From positions 1 to 22,137 of the forward strand of contig CABUPZ010000039.1 in NCBI GenBank assembly GCA_902493585.1: a stretch of DNA of 22,137 bases, given 5' to 3'. This stretch comes from an uncultured Fusicatenibacter sp. Lineage in GTDB: Bacteria; Bacillota; Clostridia; Lachnospirales; Lachnospiraceae. The notes below the pieces were generated by a model that saw nothing but the letters and a program-made list of their open reading frames with translations, was not told where the DNA came from and ran no database searches. The translations under genes were made by a program, and so were the position numbers. This document shows positions 14,563 to 22,137 of the stretch, in pieces. Position 1 is the stretch's first letter. Each line of letters opens with the position of its first letter.

Positions 14563-16605
14563 CTATATTTCATACACCTTCGTCTCATAACCCTGCAGCG
14601 TTTGAACCCCTTCTGCTTCACAGCCTGCGAAAAGATCCTCCGCCTGCTGTTTCAGAACCACTTTTGCCGGTTCCTTTCCATAGTTCAGTACGAAGAGATA
14701 CCTGGATCCGTCTTTTTCACGCACCGCGATCTCGCAGGCTGCCGGGACTTCCACGATCTCCCGATAGGGAGCCATCACGCCCAGCTTCTCCAGGAAGACT
14801 TCCGCAGTCTTTTCCGTAAACGCGCCTCCGAAATAGTAGGCCTGGCCTTTTCCGTAGGAATGACGGATCATTGCCGGAGTTCCCGCATAGTAATTAGACG
14901 TGTAGGAAGCCACAACCTCCGCTCCTTCTTCCGGAGCCAGCAAGTCACTGAACACTGCCGCCTCAATGACCGTTCCTTCCCAGTCCACCGTCACTTTTCC
15001 ACCTTCCGCCGGAGAGATGAATGTGTATTCCGGAATATCCGTCCCGGTCATTTCCTTCAGCATTCCCGGCAATTTCTCCATCACGCACTGTCCGCGGCTG
15101 TCCTTATATCCGGTGCGGCAGCCCACAACCAGCGTTCCGCCGTTCTTTACATAGTTTTCCAGAAGTTCTTTCCTCTCTTCCGTCATGATCACCGCATGCG
15201 GGTAGAAAAGCACCTGATAACCAGCCAGCTCCTCCGCATCTTTCACATGATCCAGATAACAGTAATCGAAAGGCGTGTGGGTCAGCTGGCACGCTTCGAA
15301 CAGCGCTTTCTGGCTTGCCTTATCCACTCTTCCGTGCCACACATCCAGCTGGGAATCAAAGATATTGTCATAGTCTTTCAGGATTCCTACCTTTGCCTCA
15401 TATTTTGCGCCTGCCGCTTTCTGGATCTTCTGAAGTTTCTCATAGACGGAATGTACTTCCGCCAGACGGCGGTTATCCCTGCCGGAATAATCCAAAATAC
15501 CATGCCAGTAGATCTCGGTTCCCATCGTCGCCGTTCTCCAGCGGAAATAACTGATATAGTCGGCTCCATGCGCAATGCTCTGCATCGTCCACAGGGTCAG
15601 CTGCCCCGGTTCCGGTGCAGGAGCTTCCATACGGGTGTTCCATCCGTTGGCTCCGGACTGCTGCTCCATAATTCCGAAACCCGGAGAAACGGCTCGTGTC
15701 TCCGCCAGATTTCTGCTCCATTTTCTGTCCTTGATCGGATCCGCTTCTTTATAGTCGTCCAGGCAGTAAGCAAAATTCGGATATGAATCGTAGGTAAGGA
15801 AATCGAGACTCTCTTCCGTCATCCGGTGATTATCCAGATTTCCGAACAGGCCGTTGGTGGTGATAAAATCACCCGGCTTGATATATTTTCTCAGGATATC
15901 ACTCTGCATCTTCGCAAACCGGCAACAGCTGTCGGAAATAAACCGAAGATAATCCAATACCTCATGAGGATTGGTGGAATTGCTGCAGGTCGTCCGCGGC
16001 ACATAGATTTCCTCCCAGTCCGTGTAGGTCTGATTCCAGAACACGGTTCCCCACGCTTCGTTGAGCTCTTCCAGAGTGCCATATTTCTTTTTCAGGAATT
16101 CCCGGAATGCCAGCGTGTCGCTTTCGGAATAAAATTCATTCAGCTCACAGTTCAGCTCATTGTCAATCTGCCAGCCGATCACCGATTTCCGTCCCGCGTA
16201 ATGGGCAGCGGCCTTCTCCACGATCCGCCTGCTCAATTCCTGATAGACCGGTGAATTGTAATTGTAATGGCGCCTTGCACCGTGGCGGTACAGAACACCA
16301 TCCTGCCGTGCATTGAGCACCTCCGGGTACTTTGTCGTCAGCCATGCCGGCGGCGTGGCGGTCGGCGTGCCGAAGATCACCTGCATGCCCATCCGGTCGG
16401 TCAGATCCAGGAAACGGTCAAAAAAGCGGTAATCGAACTCCCCTTCCCTGGGTTCGATCTTGCTCCATGCAAATTCCGCGATCCGAATCGTCCGGATACC
16501 ATTGGCAAGCATCCGTGTCAGATCCTCTTCCCAGAGTTCTTCCTTCCAGTGCTCCGGGTAATAACAGGTACCCAGGCTGATCTCTTCTCCATTCAGCAGT
16601 TTCAT
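14563..16605 (-). CDS. GH42 beta-galactosidase
   Basis: This is a 680-residue enzyme. The ATG at 16605 is chosen over an in-frame ATG 57 bases upstream because AAAGGAGG is placed ideally before it and family members begin this way (LGTCYYPEHW at 11-20). The GH42 barrel covers about residues 10-385. The acid/base Glu150 lies in GWQIDNEL and the nucleophile Glu314 in IMEQQSG. A trimerisation domain of flavodoxin-like fold (about 395-600) and a small C-terminal beta domain follow. The length matches the family. There is no signal peptide, so it cleaves imported beta-galactosides such as galacto-oligosaccharides or plant galactan fragments in the cytoplasm. It is the last gene of the lacI-binding protein-permease operon, separated by a hairpin. 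The exact linkage it prefers cannot be read from sequence. Confidence 0.95.
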   Translation of the reverse strand: MKLLNGEEISLGTCYYPEHWKEELWEEDLTRMLANGIRTIRIAEFAWSKIEPREGEFDYRFFDRFLDLTDRMGMQVIFGTPTATPPAWLTTKYPEVLNARQDGVLYRHGARRHYNYNSPVYQELSRRIVEKAAAHYAGRKSVIGWQIDNELNCELNEFYSESDTLAFREFLKKKYGTLEELNEAWGTVFWNQTYTDWEEIYVPRTTCSNSTNPHEVLDYLRFISDSCCRFAKMQSDILRKYIKPGDFITTNGLFGNLDNHRMTEESLDFLTYDSYPNFAYCLDDYKEADPIKDRKWSRNLAETRAVSPGFGIMEQQSGANGWNTRMEAPAPEPGQLTLWTMQSIAHGADYISYFRWRTATMGTEIYWHGILDYSGRDNRRLAEVHSVYEKLQKIQKAAGAKYEAKVGILKDYDNIFDSQLDVWHGRVDKASQKALFEACQLTHTPFDYCYLDHVKDAEELAGYQVLFYPHAVIMTEERKELLENYVKNGGTLVVGCRTGYKDSRGQCVMEKLPGMLKEMTGTDIPEYTFISPAEGGKVTVDWEGTVIEAAVFSDLLAPEEGAEVVASYTSNYYAGTPAMIRHSYGKGQAYYFGGAFTEKTAEVFLEKLGVMAPYREIVEVPAACEIAVREKDGSRYLFVLNYGKEPAKVVLKQQAEDLFAGCEAEGVQTLQGYETKVYEI

Positions 16606-16627
16606 GTAAAAACCTCCTTTTCCCCAT

Positions 16628-16654
16628 GCCGGACAGTTCTTCCGCCTGTCCGGC
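16628..16654 (-). other. Intercistronic hairpin before the GH42 gene
   Basis: GCCGGACAG (16628-16636) and CTGTCCGGC (16646-16654) form a perfect 9-bp stem with a 9-base loop between the permease stop and the GH42 ribosome site. No T-run follows on the minus strand, so it more likely protects or separates message segments than terminates. Confidence 0.5.
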
Positions 16655-16669
16655 TTATTCACTTTTATT

Positions 16670-17551
16670 CTATTCTTTTATAGCTCCAGCAGTCAAGCCA
16701 GACATAAAATATTTAGACGCACACAAGAAAACAATCAAAAGCGGAAGTACCGCACAGGTACTCGCCAGCATCATTGCACCATAATCGGTACCACGGTCAC
16801 TGACCATCGTCTTAAGCATCAGCGGCAGCGTTTGTTTATCCTGCTCTCTCAGAATCATCAATGGCTGCATAAAATCATTCCATACATTGACAAACTGCAT
16901 AATTCCCAGAGAAGCATAGGCCGGTTTCAGAATCGGCGCAATCACACGGAAGAAGATTGTCCATTCGCTGCATCCATCAATACGCGCAGCTTCCATCAGA
17001 GAAACAGGCACGTTGTTCTGACAATACTGTCTCATCCAATAAATACCGAAAGCATTGGCACAGCCCGGTATAATCAGCGCAGCAAAATTATTGATCCATC
17101 CAAACCTGGACATCATAATGAACCACGGAATACATCCTGCAACCCACGGCACCATCATCGTCGCCAGAAGTACGGCAAAAAGCTGCTTTCGTCCCGGAAA
17201 ATTATAAACTGCAAATGCGTAGCCTCCGATAGAACAGAAAAACAATACCAGTACCACATAAGTAATAGTAACAAAACAGCTGTTTAAAAAAGCCTGCGGG
17301 AAGTCCACTGCCGCAACCATATTTTTAAAGTTTTCCACCAGATTGCTTCCGAACCACATAGCCGGAGGGAAAGAATAAATCTCACTGGTCGTATGAGTCG
17401 CCATAACAAACATCATATAAAACGGCATCAACATTACAATCGCAATCGCAATCAAAATGGTATACAATGCAATCTTTCTTCCAATCACGCTCGTTCTGGA
17501 GAGCAGAAACAGCGCAACAATTATTACAAGAAAAACAATAAGGTAAATCAT
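16670..17551 (-). CDS. Sugar ABC permease, MalG/UgpE type (GH42 locus)
   Basis: This is a 293-residue CUT1 permease. It starts with an extra hydrophobic segment (residues 1-18) ahead of the usual first membrane helix (28-52), followed by MalG-like helices. The EAA loop is LMEAARIDG at 185-193 followed by CSEWTIFFRVIAPILKP. The start overlaps the stop of the upstream permease by ATGA, and a GGAGGAG ribosome site lies in the end of that gene, so the two are translationally coupled. It forms the import channel with the upstream permease. Codons are visibly more AT-rich than in the GH42 gene. The substrate is inferred to be a beta-galactoside from the downstream enzyme. Confidence 0.9.
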   Translation of the reverse strand: MIYLIVFLVIIVALFLLSRTSVIGRKIALYTILIAIAIVMLMPFYMMFVMATHTTSEIYSFPPAMWFGSNLVENFKNMVAAVDFPQAFLNSCFVTITYVVLVLFFCSIGGYAFAVYNFPGRKQLFAVLLATMMVPWVAGCIPWFIMMSRFGWINNFAALIIPGCANAFGIYWMRQYCQNNVPVSLMEAARIDGCSEWTIFFRVIAPILKPAYASLGIMQFVNVWNDFMQPLMILREQDKQTLPLMLKTMVSDRGTDYGAMMLASTCAVLPLLIVFLCASKYFMSGLTAGAIKE

Positions 17552-18495
17552 CTGCTTCTCCTCCTTTTCTTTCCAGTGTCATTGTCCGCTGAAATCTTAT
17601 TAACAATCAGGGAAATCACAATTACCATAACGGTGATAACATATGCACAAGCTGAAGCATAACCATATGCAGTACCGCCCTGCGGCGCTTTATTCAACAG
17701 GTACATCATCAAAGTCAGGCCTCCATTGTTGACGCCTCCGTTCCAGTTTGAATTGGTAAGGATAAATGGTTCTGTAAACAGATTGAACATACCCATTGCA
17801 GACTGGATCAGCGTAAACACAATGATCGGTTTCAAAAGCGGAATACAGATTTTAAACATCATTTTAACATTTGTAGCACCGTCGATTCTGGCAGCTTCAT
17901 AGATATCATTGCTGATTCCCTGCATACCTGCCAAATAGATAACCATATTCCAGCCGATCCATTTCCATGCGAACATTACGATAACTGCAACTTTGATCAG
18001 ACTTCCATCGCCTCCCAGCCAGTTTACTTTATCAACGCCAAAAAAGCTGAGAACATAGTTGATCAGACCGTAATTATTGCCAAACAGATTCTGAAAAATA
18101 ATACTGATTGCAACGGAACTCGTGACCATAGGCATAAAATAAATGGTCTTAAAAATATTTTCTCCTTTTACCAGCTTCAGATTCAGAATGTATGCAAGGC
18201 TCAGTCCACCAAGAAGAATTGGAATATGTGCAATAATACCGATGAAAAGTGTATTGGAAAGAGCCTTCCAAAACAGTGGATCCTGAAACATATTGATATA
18301 ATTGTCAAGTCCGATAAAATGCATTGCCGAAAGCCCATCCCACCGGAAGAAGCTGATATAAAATCCAGATACTATAGGAAACAGCCCGAAAATCGCAAAC
18401 AAAACAAAGAACGGAAGGATGTATACATAGGCTACCCGATATTGTATCAGGGCACCCAATATTCCCGTCTTTTTCTTCTTTTTTGATGAAGCCAT
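17548..18495 (-). CDS. Sugar ABC permease, MalF/UgpA type (GH42 locus)
   Basis: This 315-residue CUT1 permease has a lysine-rich start (residues 5-9) and six membrane segments. The EAA loop is IYEAARIDGATNVKMMFKI at 198-216. Unlike the MalF of the first locus it has no N-terminal extension, as is usual for UgpA/LacF-like permeases. AAAGGAG lies 7 bases before the ATG at 18495. It sits between the binding protein, with an intervening hairpin, and the partner permease, with a 4-base overlap. No ATPase gene is present, so a shared ATPase of the MsmX kind is expected. Confidence 0.9.
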   Translation of the reverse strand: MASSKKKKKTGILGALIQYRVAYVYILPFFVLFAIFGLFPIVSGFYISFFRWDGLSAMHFIGLDNYINMFQDPLFWKALSNTLFIGIIAHIPILLGGLSLAYILNLKLVKGENIFKTIYFMPMVTSSVAISIIFQNLFGNNYGLINYVLSFFGVDKVNWLGGDGSLIKVAVIVMFAWKWIGWNMVIYLAGMQGISNDIYEAARIDGATNVKMMFKICIPLLKPIIVFTLIQSAMGMFNLFTEPFILTNSNWNGGVNNGGLTLMMYLLNKAPQGGTAYGYASACAYVITVMVIVISLIVNKISADNDTGKKRRRSR

Positions 18496-18540
18496 ATGGT
18501 TTCTCCTTTCTCATGTAGGCAAAGAATTTTTCCACAGAAA

Positions 18541-18579
18541 AGTGCGGGGGCAGCGCCTGCACGCTCTGCCGCCCGCACT
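18541..18579 (-). terminator. Attenuator-like hairpin between binding protein and permease
   Basis: AGTGCGGG (18541-18548) pairs with CCCGCACT (18572-18579), and GGCAG pairs with CTGCC inside, giving a 13-bp stem with one bulged base. On the minus strand it is followed by TTTTCT. It lies 31 bases after the binding-protein stop. A partial terminator here would make more binding protein than permease, which is common in sugar ABC operons. Confidence 0.6.
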
Positions 18580-18609
18580 GTCCGCAGCTATTCTTCGATT
18601 GTTTCTGGT

Positions 18610-19974
18610 CTATTCTTCCCAAACACCTGCATCTTTCAGAGTCTGAATCTGCTGTTCTCTCAATTCTGCCGTTGCATTTTCAATATCCTGAGCCAACAGA
18701 TCACGAATTCCTTCTGCATCCAGTCCCTGATCCAGTCCGGCGTTGACAGAACTGTAGATACATCCTTCTGCCGCCGTATCCATAATTGTTGTATAAACCG
18801 GCTCCAGTTCAGCCGCTATTTCTGCCCAGAGTTTTTTCGTCTGCTGTCCGCCAAAATATGGGTCCTCAGAATCATAAATCGCAGAATCTTCCCATGCCGG
18901 CATATATGCAGGATAATAATCTACCGCTTCAAACATTGTATTCTGAGCTTCCGGAGTAGCCAGCATGTATTCTACAAATGCCCATGCCGCTTCCTTATTT
19001 TCGCTCTGCTCCGGAATTACAAGGAAAGATCCGCCCCAGTTAGAACTCTTTACACTGCCTGGAAGTGTCGTTACGCCCCAGTGTCCAGCACCTTCCGGAT
19101 CAATGTCTGTCTTCAGGAATCCACCAAACCATGCACCTGTCGCTACAGAAACACATGTGCCGTCCGCATATGCCGCATATGCTTCATTGCTCCACATATC
19201 GACATTCATGTCCCAACCATTTTCACGCATCTTGATCACTGCATCCAGACATTCCAGATCGCCCTCTCGTTCCAGCTGCAGATTCAGATCTTCGTCATAG
19301 TAATCACGATTGCAGAACAGTTCATTATACAGATACGCGGCATCCGGAAGAAGCCAACGCTCACCCGGAATACTTACTGCTTCCGCCACTTCCAGCACGC
19401 CATCCCAGGTACTCATCAACTGCGCTACTTCCTCCGGATCCGTAGGAAGTCCACACTCCTCGAAAACATCTGTACGATAGAAATAGGTACATGGGCCAAT
19501 ATCCCACGGAATCGCTACCAGACGGCTGCCGTCCGAAGAAATGGCCTGCTCCCATTTGTATGCAACAAAATCATCTTTGAGCTCGTCCGCATTATATGGA
19601 TCATCATAAAGATTGGTCAGTGCTGATGAATCTCTGTACTGAGCAATGTAGGCGCCTTCCACCATCGCTACGTCCGGAGCACCTGAGCCTGCCGCCAACG
19701 CAGTCTGCAGCGCCTGATGGTGAGCAGTTGTATCAGTAAACTGGAATTCAACCTCAATATCTGGATATTCTTCATTGAAGCCTTCCAACGCCGCCTTAAA
19801 CCCCTCATCTCCCGAAGGCCATCCGCCTACGACAATTTTACCGGAAGGCTTTCCATCCGATGATGTGTTTGCCTGTGCATCGTTTCCGCTGTCTCCGGAA
19901 CCGCCGCATCCTGCCAGCAGACTTGTAACCATTGCCGTCGTAAGTATAAGTGCCGTTACTTTTTGCTTCCTCAT
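18610..19974 (-). CDS. Sugar-binding lipoprotein of the GH42 locus
   Basis: This is a 454-residue extracellular solute-binding protein of family 1. ATG at 19974 is preferred over an in-frame ATG 24 bases upstream because GGAGGAG lies between them and the protein then starts with a standard signal (Lys/Arg at 2-5, hydrophobic core 6-20, lipobox LAGC with Cys23). A Gly/Ser/Asn-rich linker (24-42) leads into the binding domain. Segments such as FAAYADGTCVSVATGAWFGG in spirit (YADGTCVSVATGAW) and WAFVEYMLATPEAQ are typical of CUT1 binding proteins. It probably captures a galactoside that the GH42 enzyme later cleaves. It follows the LacI gene by 65 bases. A hairpin downstream separates it from the permeases. 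Confidence 0.9.
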   Translation of the reverse strand: MRKQKVTALILTTAMVTSLLAGCGGSGDSGNDAQANTSSDGKPSGKIVVGGWPSGDEGFKAALEGFNEEYPDIEVEFQFTDTTAHHQALQTALAAGSGAPDVAMVEGAYIAQYRDSSALTNLYDDPYNADELKDDFVAYKWEQAISSDGSRLVAIPWDIGPCTYFYRTDVFEECGLPTDPEEVAQLMSTWDGVLEVAEAVSIPGERWLLPDAAYLYNELFCNRDYYDEDLNLQLEREGDLECLDAVIKMRENGWDMNVDMWSNEAYAAYADGTCVSVATGAWFGGFLKTDIDPEGAGHWGVTTLPGSVKSSNWGGSFLVIPEQSENKEAAWAFVEYMLATPEAQNTMFEAVDYYPAYMPAWEDSAIYDSEDPYFGGQQTKKLWAEIAAELEPVYTTIMDTAAEGCIYSSVNAGLDQGLDAEGIRDLLAQDIENATAELREQQIQTLKDAGVWEE

Positions 19975-20039
19975 ATGTTTCTCCTCCCATTTTTTCATTT
20001 TGCTTGTTTTTTCAAAACAGACATTTGTTCATTCTTTGA

Positions 20040-21125
20040 TCAAAGGATATCCCTGATTGTTTCTCCCTCCAGAAGTTTCATCGGAACTCTGGTAACATAA
20101 CGGATTTTCTTACCCTCGATCAAATCAATCAGAACTTCTGCACATTTTGCTCCATGTTCCTCCGGATACACAGAAACCGTCGAAAGAAGCGGACGGGTAA
20201 ACTGACGGATATAGCTTCCATCAATTCCCACCACCGAAATCTGTTCTGGAACCTGAAAACCATGCTGTCTCAATTCACCGCACAGCCCAGCTGCCAATTC
20301 GTCGTTAAAACAAACAACAGCCGTAACATCCAATTTCCGCTTAATCAAAAGGCGCCCGATAATCTCTCCTTCAATAAAGAAATTTTCCCTGCGCAGGAAC
20401 GGCTGCTCAGTATCATCCGATCCGCTCTGTTCCAGCATCTTCACCAGTTCCTCATCTTCATCCAGATCTTCCCTGCGGCAGGAAACCAGATAGTCTCCTT
20501 GTTTTCCCTTAAACACAGATTCCATCAGTCTCCACCATGTCTGGGATCTGGATTCCGTGGATTGATATCCGTACGGTGTTGCCAGTGCAATTTTCTTATG
20601 CCCTTTCTTTCTGAGACTGTTCACTGCCAACTCAATCACCTGATGCATGTCACTTTCCACCATCGGAACCGATTTTGGAAAATACACAGCATTTCCATAC
20701 GAAGCCGTCACAACCGGAAGATGATAATTTTTCCCAATCGTTTGGAGATAATATTCCGTCACACTCTCATTCGGCATTATGATCCCATCCACCATCGTTT
20801 CACGAATCGATGAAAAATCAATATTTCCATTGAGCACAACCATATATCCCCGTTCCCTAGCAGTCCGTGCCATTCCCTGATACATTTGGATATAATAGGA
20901 ATTCATCAAATCTTTGCAGAAGTATAAAATCTGTTTGGTTCTGCGTTTCTGCAGCGACATCGCAACCGGGTGTGGAAAATATCCCATCTCCTCCGCTGCC
21001 GCTAAAACTCTCTGCTTTTTTTCCGCATTGACATAACCACTGTTATTTAATGCTCTCGAGACCACAGAAACAGAAACTCCCGCTTTCCTTGCCACATCTT
21101 TCCTGGTTACTGTTTGTTTATCCAT
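20040..21125 (-). CDS. LacI-family regulator of the GH42 locus
   Basis: This is a 361-residue regulator. Residues 6-27 form the helix-turn-helix (VTRKDVARKAGVSVSVVSRA), followed by LNNSGYVN and a more usual hinge (PHPVAMSLQKRR at 51-62) than the first LacI protein. The effector domain continues to the C-terminus with VVCFNDELAAGL and ISVVGIDGSY, the usual family signatures. It lies upstream of the binding protein on the same strand, so regulator and transporter genes may form one transcript and the regulator would control its own level. The ligand is probably a galactoside or its breakdown product. The GGAAGG ribosome site is rather far (about 12 bases) from the ATG. Confidence 0.92.
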   Translation of the reverse strand: MDKQTVTRKDVARKAGVSVSVVSRALNNSGYVNAEKKQRVLAAAEEMGYFPHPVAMSLQKRRTKQILYFCKDLMNSYYIQMYQGMARTARERGYMVVLNGNIDFSSIRETMVDGIIMPNESVTEYYLQTIGKNYHLPVVTASYGNAVYFPKSVPMVESDMHQVIELAVNSLRKKGHKKIALATPYGYQSTESRSQTWWRLMESVFKGKQGDYLVSCRREDLDEDEELVKMLEQSGSDDTEQPFLRRENFFIEGEIIGRLLIKRKLDVTAVVCFNDELAAGLCGELRQHGFQVPEQISVVGIDGSYIRQFTRPLLSTVSVYPEEHGAKCAEVLIDLIEGKKIRYVTRVPMKLLEGETIRDIL

Positions 21126-21211
21126 TGTTAGCTTTACCTTCCATTTTCGTGCACATAAATGAAAATCTGAAATTACATTGAGAAATTTTAGGCCATTTAC
21201 TTCTCTATGTT

Positions 21212-21227
21212 GTTATAATTATATAAC
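21212..21227. promoter_or_regulatory. Dyad overlapping the -10 of the second LacI gene
   Basis: GTTATA (21212-21217), 4 bases, TATAAC (21222-21227) is symmetric and covers the -10 element. It could be a LacI operator that blocks transcription, though AT-rich dyads also occur by chance. Confidence 0.3.
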
Positions 21228-21246
21228 TCATTAGTATTATAGTCAA
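21218..21246 (-). promoter_or_regulatory. Strong sigma-A promoter of the GH42 operon
   Basis: Minus-strand TTGACT (21246-21241), a 17-base spacer and TATAAT (21223-21218) make a near-perfect promoter. Transcription would start near 21211, leaving a leader of about 85 bases before the LacI ATG. Confidence 0.75.
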
Positions 21247-21254
21247 ATATACAA

Positions 21255-21276
21255 AATATGGTTGCGTGACCATATT
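21255..21276. promoter_or_regulatory. Operator-like dyad upstream of the -35
   Basis: AATATGGT (21255-21262), 6 bases, ACCATATT (21269-21276) is a perfect 8-bp inverted repeat starting 9 bases upstream of the -35. The position suits an activator or a second operator for the GH42 operon. Confidence 0.5.
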
Positions 21277-21307
21277 GCATTTTAACGAAAACTGCGCGTA
21301 ACCAAAA

Positions 21308-21350
21308 GCAGCTGCATCTGTGATGTAATTCACACCACAGATGCAGCTGC
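21308..21350 (-). terminator. Terminator of the MATE gene
   Basis: A perfect 15-bp stem (21308-21322 with 21336-21350, arm GCAGCTGCATCTGTG) encloses a 13-base loop. It is followed by TTTTGG on the minus strand, and by GCCTGTTTTA on the plus strand. It lies about 25 bases after the MATE stop and insulates the GH42 operon promoter. Confidence 0.7.
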
Positions 21351-21375
21351 GCCTGTTTTATATCTTTCGCTTCTC

Positions 21376-22137
21376 TCAAGCCATATACAATTTCTTCTCA
21401 TTGCGCCTGCTCAGCTTGCTGAACCTGCAGTAATAAATAATAAACGCGATTGACGACAGTACCCAGGACAACGGATAGCAGAACGCCGCTCCGATGATCG
21501 TCGGAAAATGCGGAAGCCCGAAGGTGATCCAGAGGATTCGGACGCTGCAGATACCCACACCGGCGATCAGCATCGGCATCCAGGCATCTCCGACCCCTCG
21601 GAGGGCGCCGGAAAAGATCTCGATCACAATATAAGTCAGGAACGTCGGAACCATAAAGTGCAGAAGCTGGCTTCCGATCTCACGCACCGCGGCATCGGAG
21701 GTAAACATCGACATCAGGAAATCTCCCGCCACAAGCAAGACACCGTCCATGATCAGCGTCATCACAACCGCAAGCATCATACAGACACGAACACCCTGAT
21801 GCACGCGCTCCACCTTCTTTGCCCCGTAATTCTGTCCGATAAACGTCGTTGCGGAAATTCCCAGCGCGCTTACCATCATCCAGAACAGACCGTCCACTTT
21901 TCCGTAAGCGGCCCAGGCGGCGACACTGTCCGTTCCCAGGGTATTGACTCCCGCCTGTACGATCACGTTGGAAATGGAATACATCGCCGACTCCATTCCC
22001 GCCGGAAGACCGATCCGGATGATACGCTTCAGCATGATCCCGTCGATCCGCAGCTTCTTCCATTCCAGCCGGTACATATCCTTTGTGCGCATCAGCGCGC
22101 CGAGCACCAGCACCGCACTCAGAAGTTGGGACAGGAT
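21376..22137 (-). CDS. MATE-family efflux protein, N-terminus beyond window
   Basis: This is the C-terminal 253 residues of a multidrug and toxic compound extrusion protein; the frame is open to the window edge (ILSQLLSAVLVL at the visible start). Family-typical segments include IGLPAGMESAMYSISNVIVQ, ALGISATTFIGQNYGA and FSGALRGVGDAWMPM. About six of the usual twelve membrane helices are visible. MATE proteins export cationic drugs or metabolites in exchange for sodium ions or protons. The GTG at 22113 would not be a real start, because homologous sequence continues upstream of it. It looks like a NorM/MepA-like clostridial member and has no visible link to the sugar locus. Confidence 0.9.
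   Translation of the reverse strand: MLSQLLSAVLVLGALMRTKDMYRLEWKKLRIDGIMLKRIIRIGLPAGMESAMYSISNVIVQAGVNTLGTDSVAAWAAYGKVDGLFWMMVSALGISATTFIGQNYGAKKVERVHQGVRVCMMLAVVMTLIMDGVLLVAGDFLMSMFTSDAAVREIGSQLLHFMVPTFLTYIVIEIFSGALRGVGDAWMPMLIAGVGICSVRILWITFGLPHFPTIIGAAFCYPLSWVLSSIAFIIYYCRFSKLSRRNEKKLYMA

Noticed and set aside
14602..15786. 394-codon plus-strand open frame
   Set aside because: It lies opposite the GH42 beta-galactosidase, which has intact catalytic residues. The frame is a shadow.
1..22137. CRISPR arrays, tRNA/rRNA genes, transposons, prophage genes
   Set aside because: None was seen; no regularly spaced repeats, tRNA-like cloverleaf, transposase or phage protein could be recognised.

Overview
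The window looks like a chromosomal segment of a Gram-positive, low-to-mid GC gut anaerobe, most likely a Lachnospiraceae-type clostridium. The reasons are strong Shine-Dalgarno sites of the AGGAGG type, sigma-A style promoters, lipoprotein substrate-binding proteins feeding CUT1 sugar ABC permeases with no local ATPase, LacI regulators beside each sugar locus, and a long MalF with an N-terminal extension. No rRNA, tRNA, CRISPR array, transposase or phage gene was seen.

Layout. (1) 1-6887 is a maltodextrin locus. On the minus strand are malE (4149-5375), a MalF-type permease split by an apparent frameshift into two overlapping frames (3562-4131 and 2760-3701), malG (1903-2757) and, after a hairpin, a cytoplasmic type I pullulanase (start 1757, C-terminus beyond the window edge). 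A LacI regulator (5865-6887) diverges from malE across a 490-base intergenic region. That region holds two promoter candidates, two tandem hairpins and what looks like a small gene broken by one stop codon. (2) 6854-7585 is a NodB-fold polysaccharide deacetylase homologue whose metal-binding residues appear lost; its end overlaps the LacI gene tail to tail. (3) 7730-10697 is a minus-strand group: LysR regulator, D-2-hydroxyacid dehydrogenase and Cof-type HAD phosphatase. (4) 10868-14373 is a plus-strand pair of overlapping ABC exporter half-transporters with the asymmetric active sites of heterodimeric TM287/TM288-like exporters. It diverges from the LysR gene, with several dyads between them. 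(5) 14563-21125 is a second sugar locus on the minus strand: LacI regulator, binding protein, two permeases and a GH42 beta-galactosidase, with hairpins between genes that probably tune expression. (6) 21376 to the end is the C-terminal part of a MATE efflux protein with its own terminator.

How the parts work together. Both sugar loci import oligosaccharides (probably maltodextrins and beta-galactosides) by lipoprotein-dependent ABC transport and then cut them inside the cell with a glycoside hydrolase that has no signal peptide. Each is probably controlled by its LacI protein. Neither carries an ATPase gene, so both probably rely on a shared MsmX/MsiK-type ATPase encoded elsewhere. The middle block (phosphatase, dehydrogenase, exporter, LysR) has no obvious metabolic link to the sugar loci.

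Nothing here amounts to a wholly new system. The observations most worth following up are the malF frameshift, the degenerate NodB protein, the interrupted small ORF upstream of malE, and a short motif (GTAACNGTTSAG) recurring in the intergenic regions.
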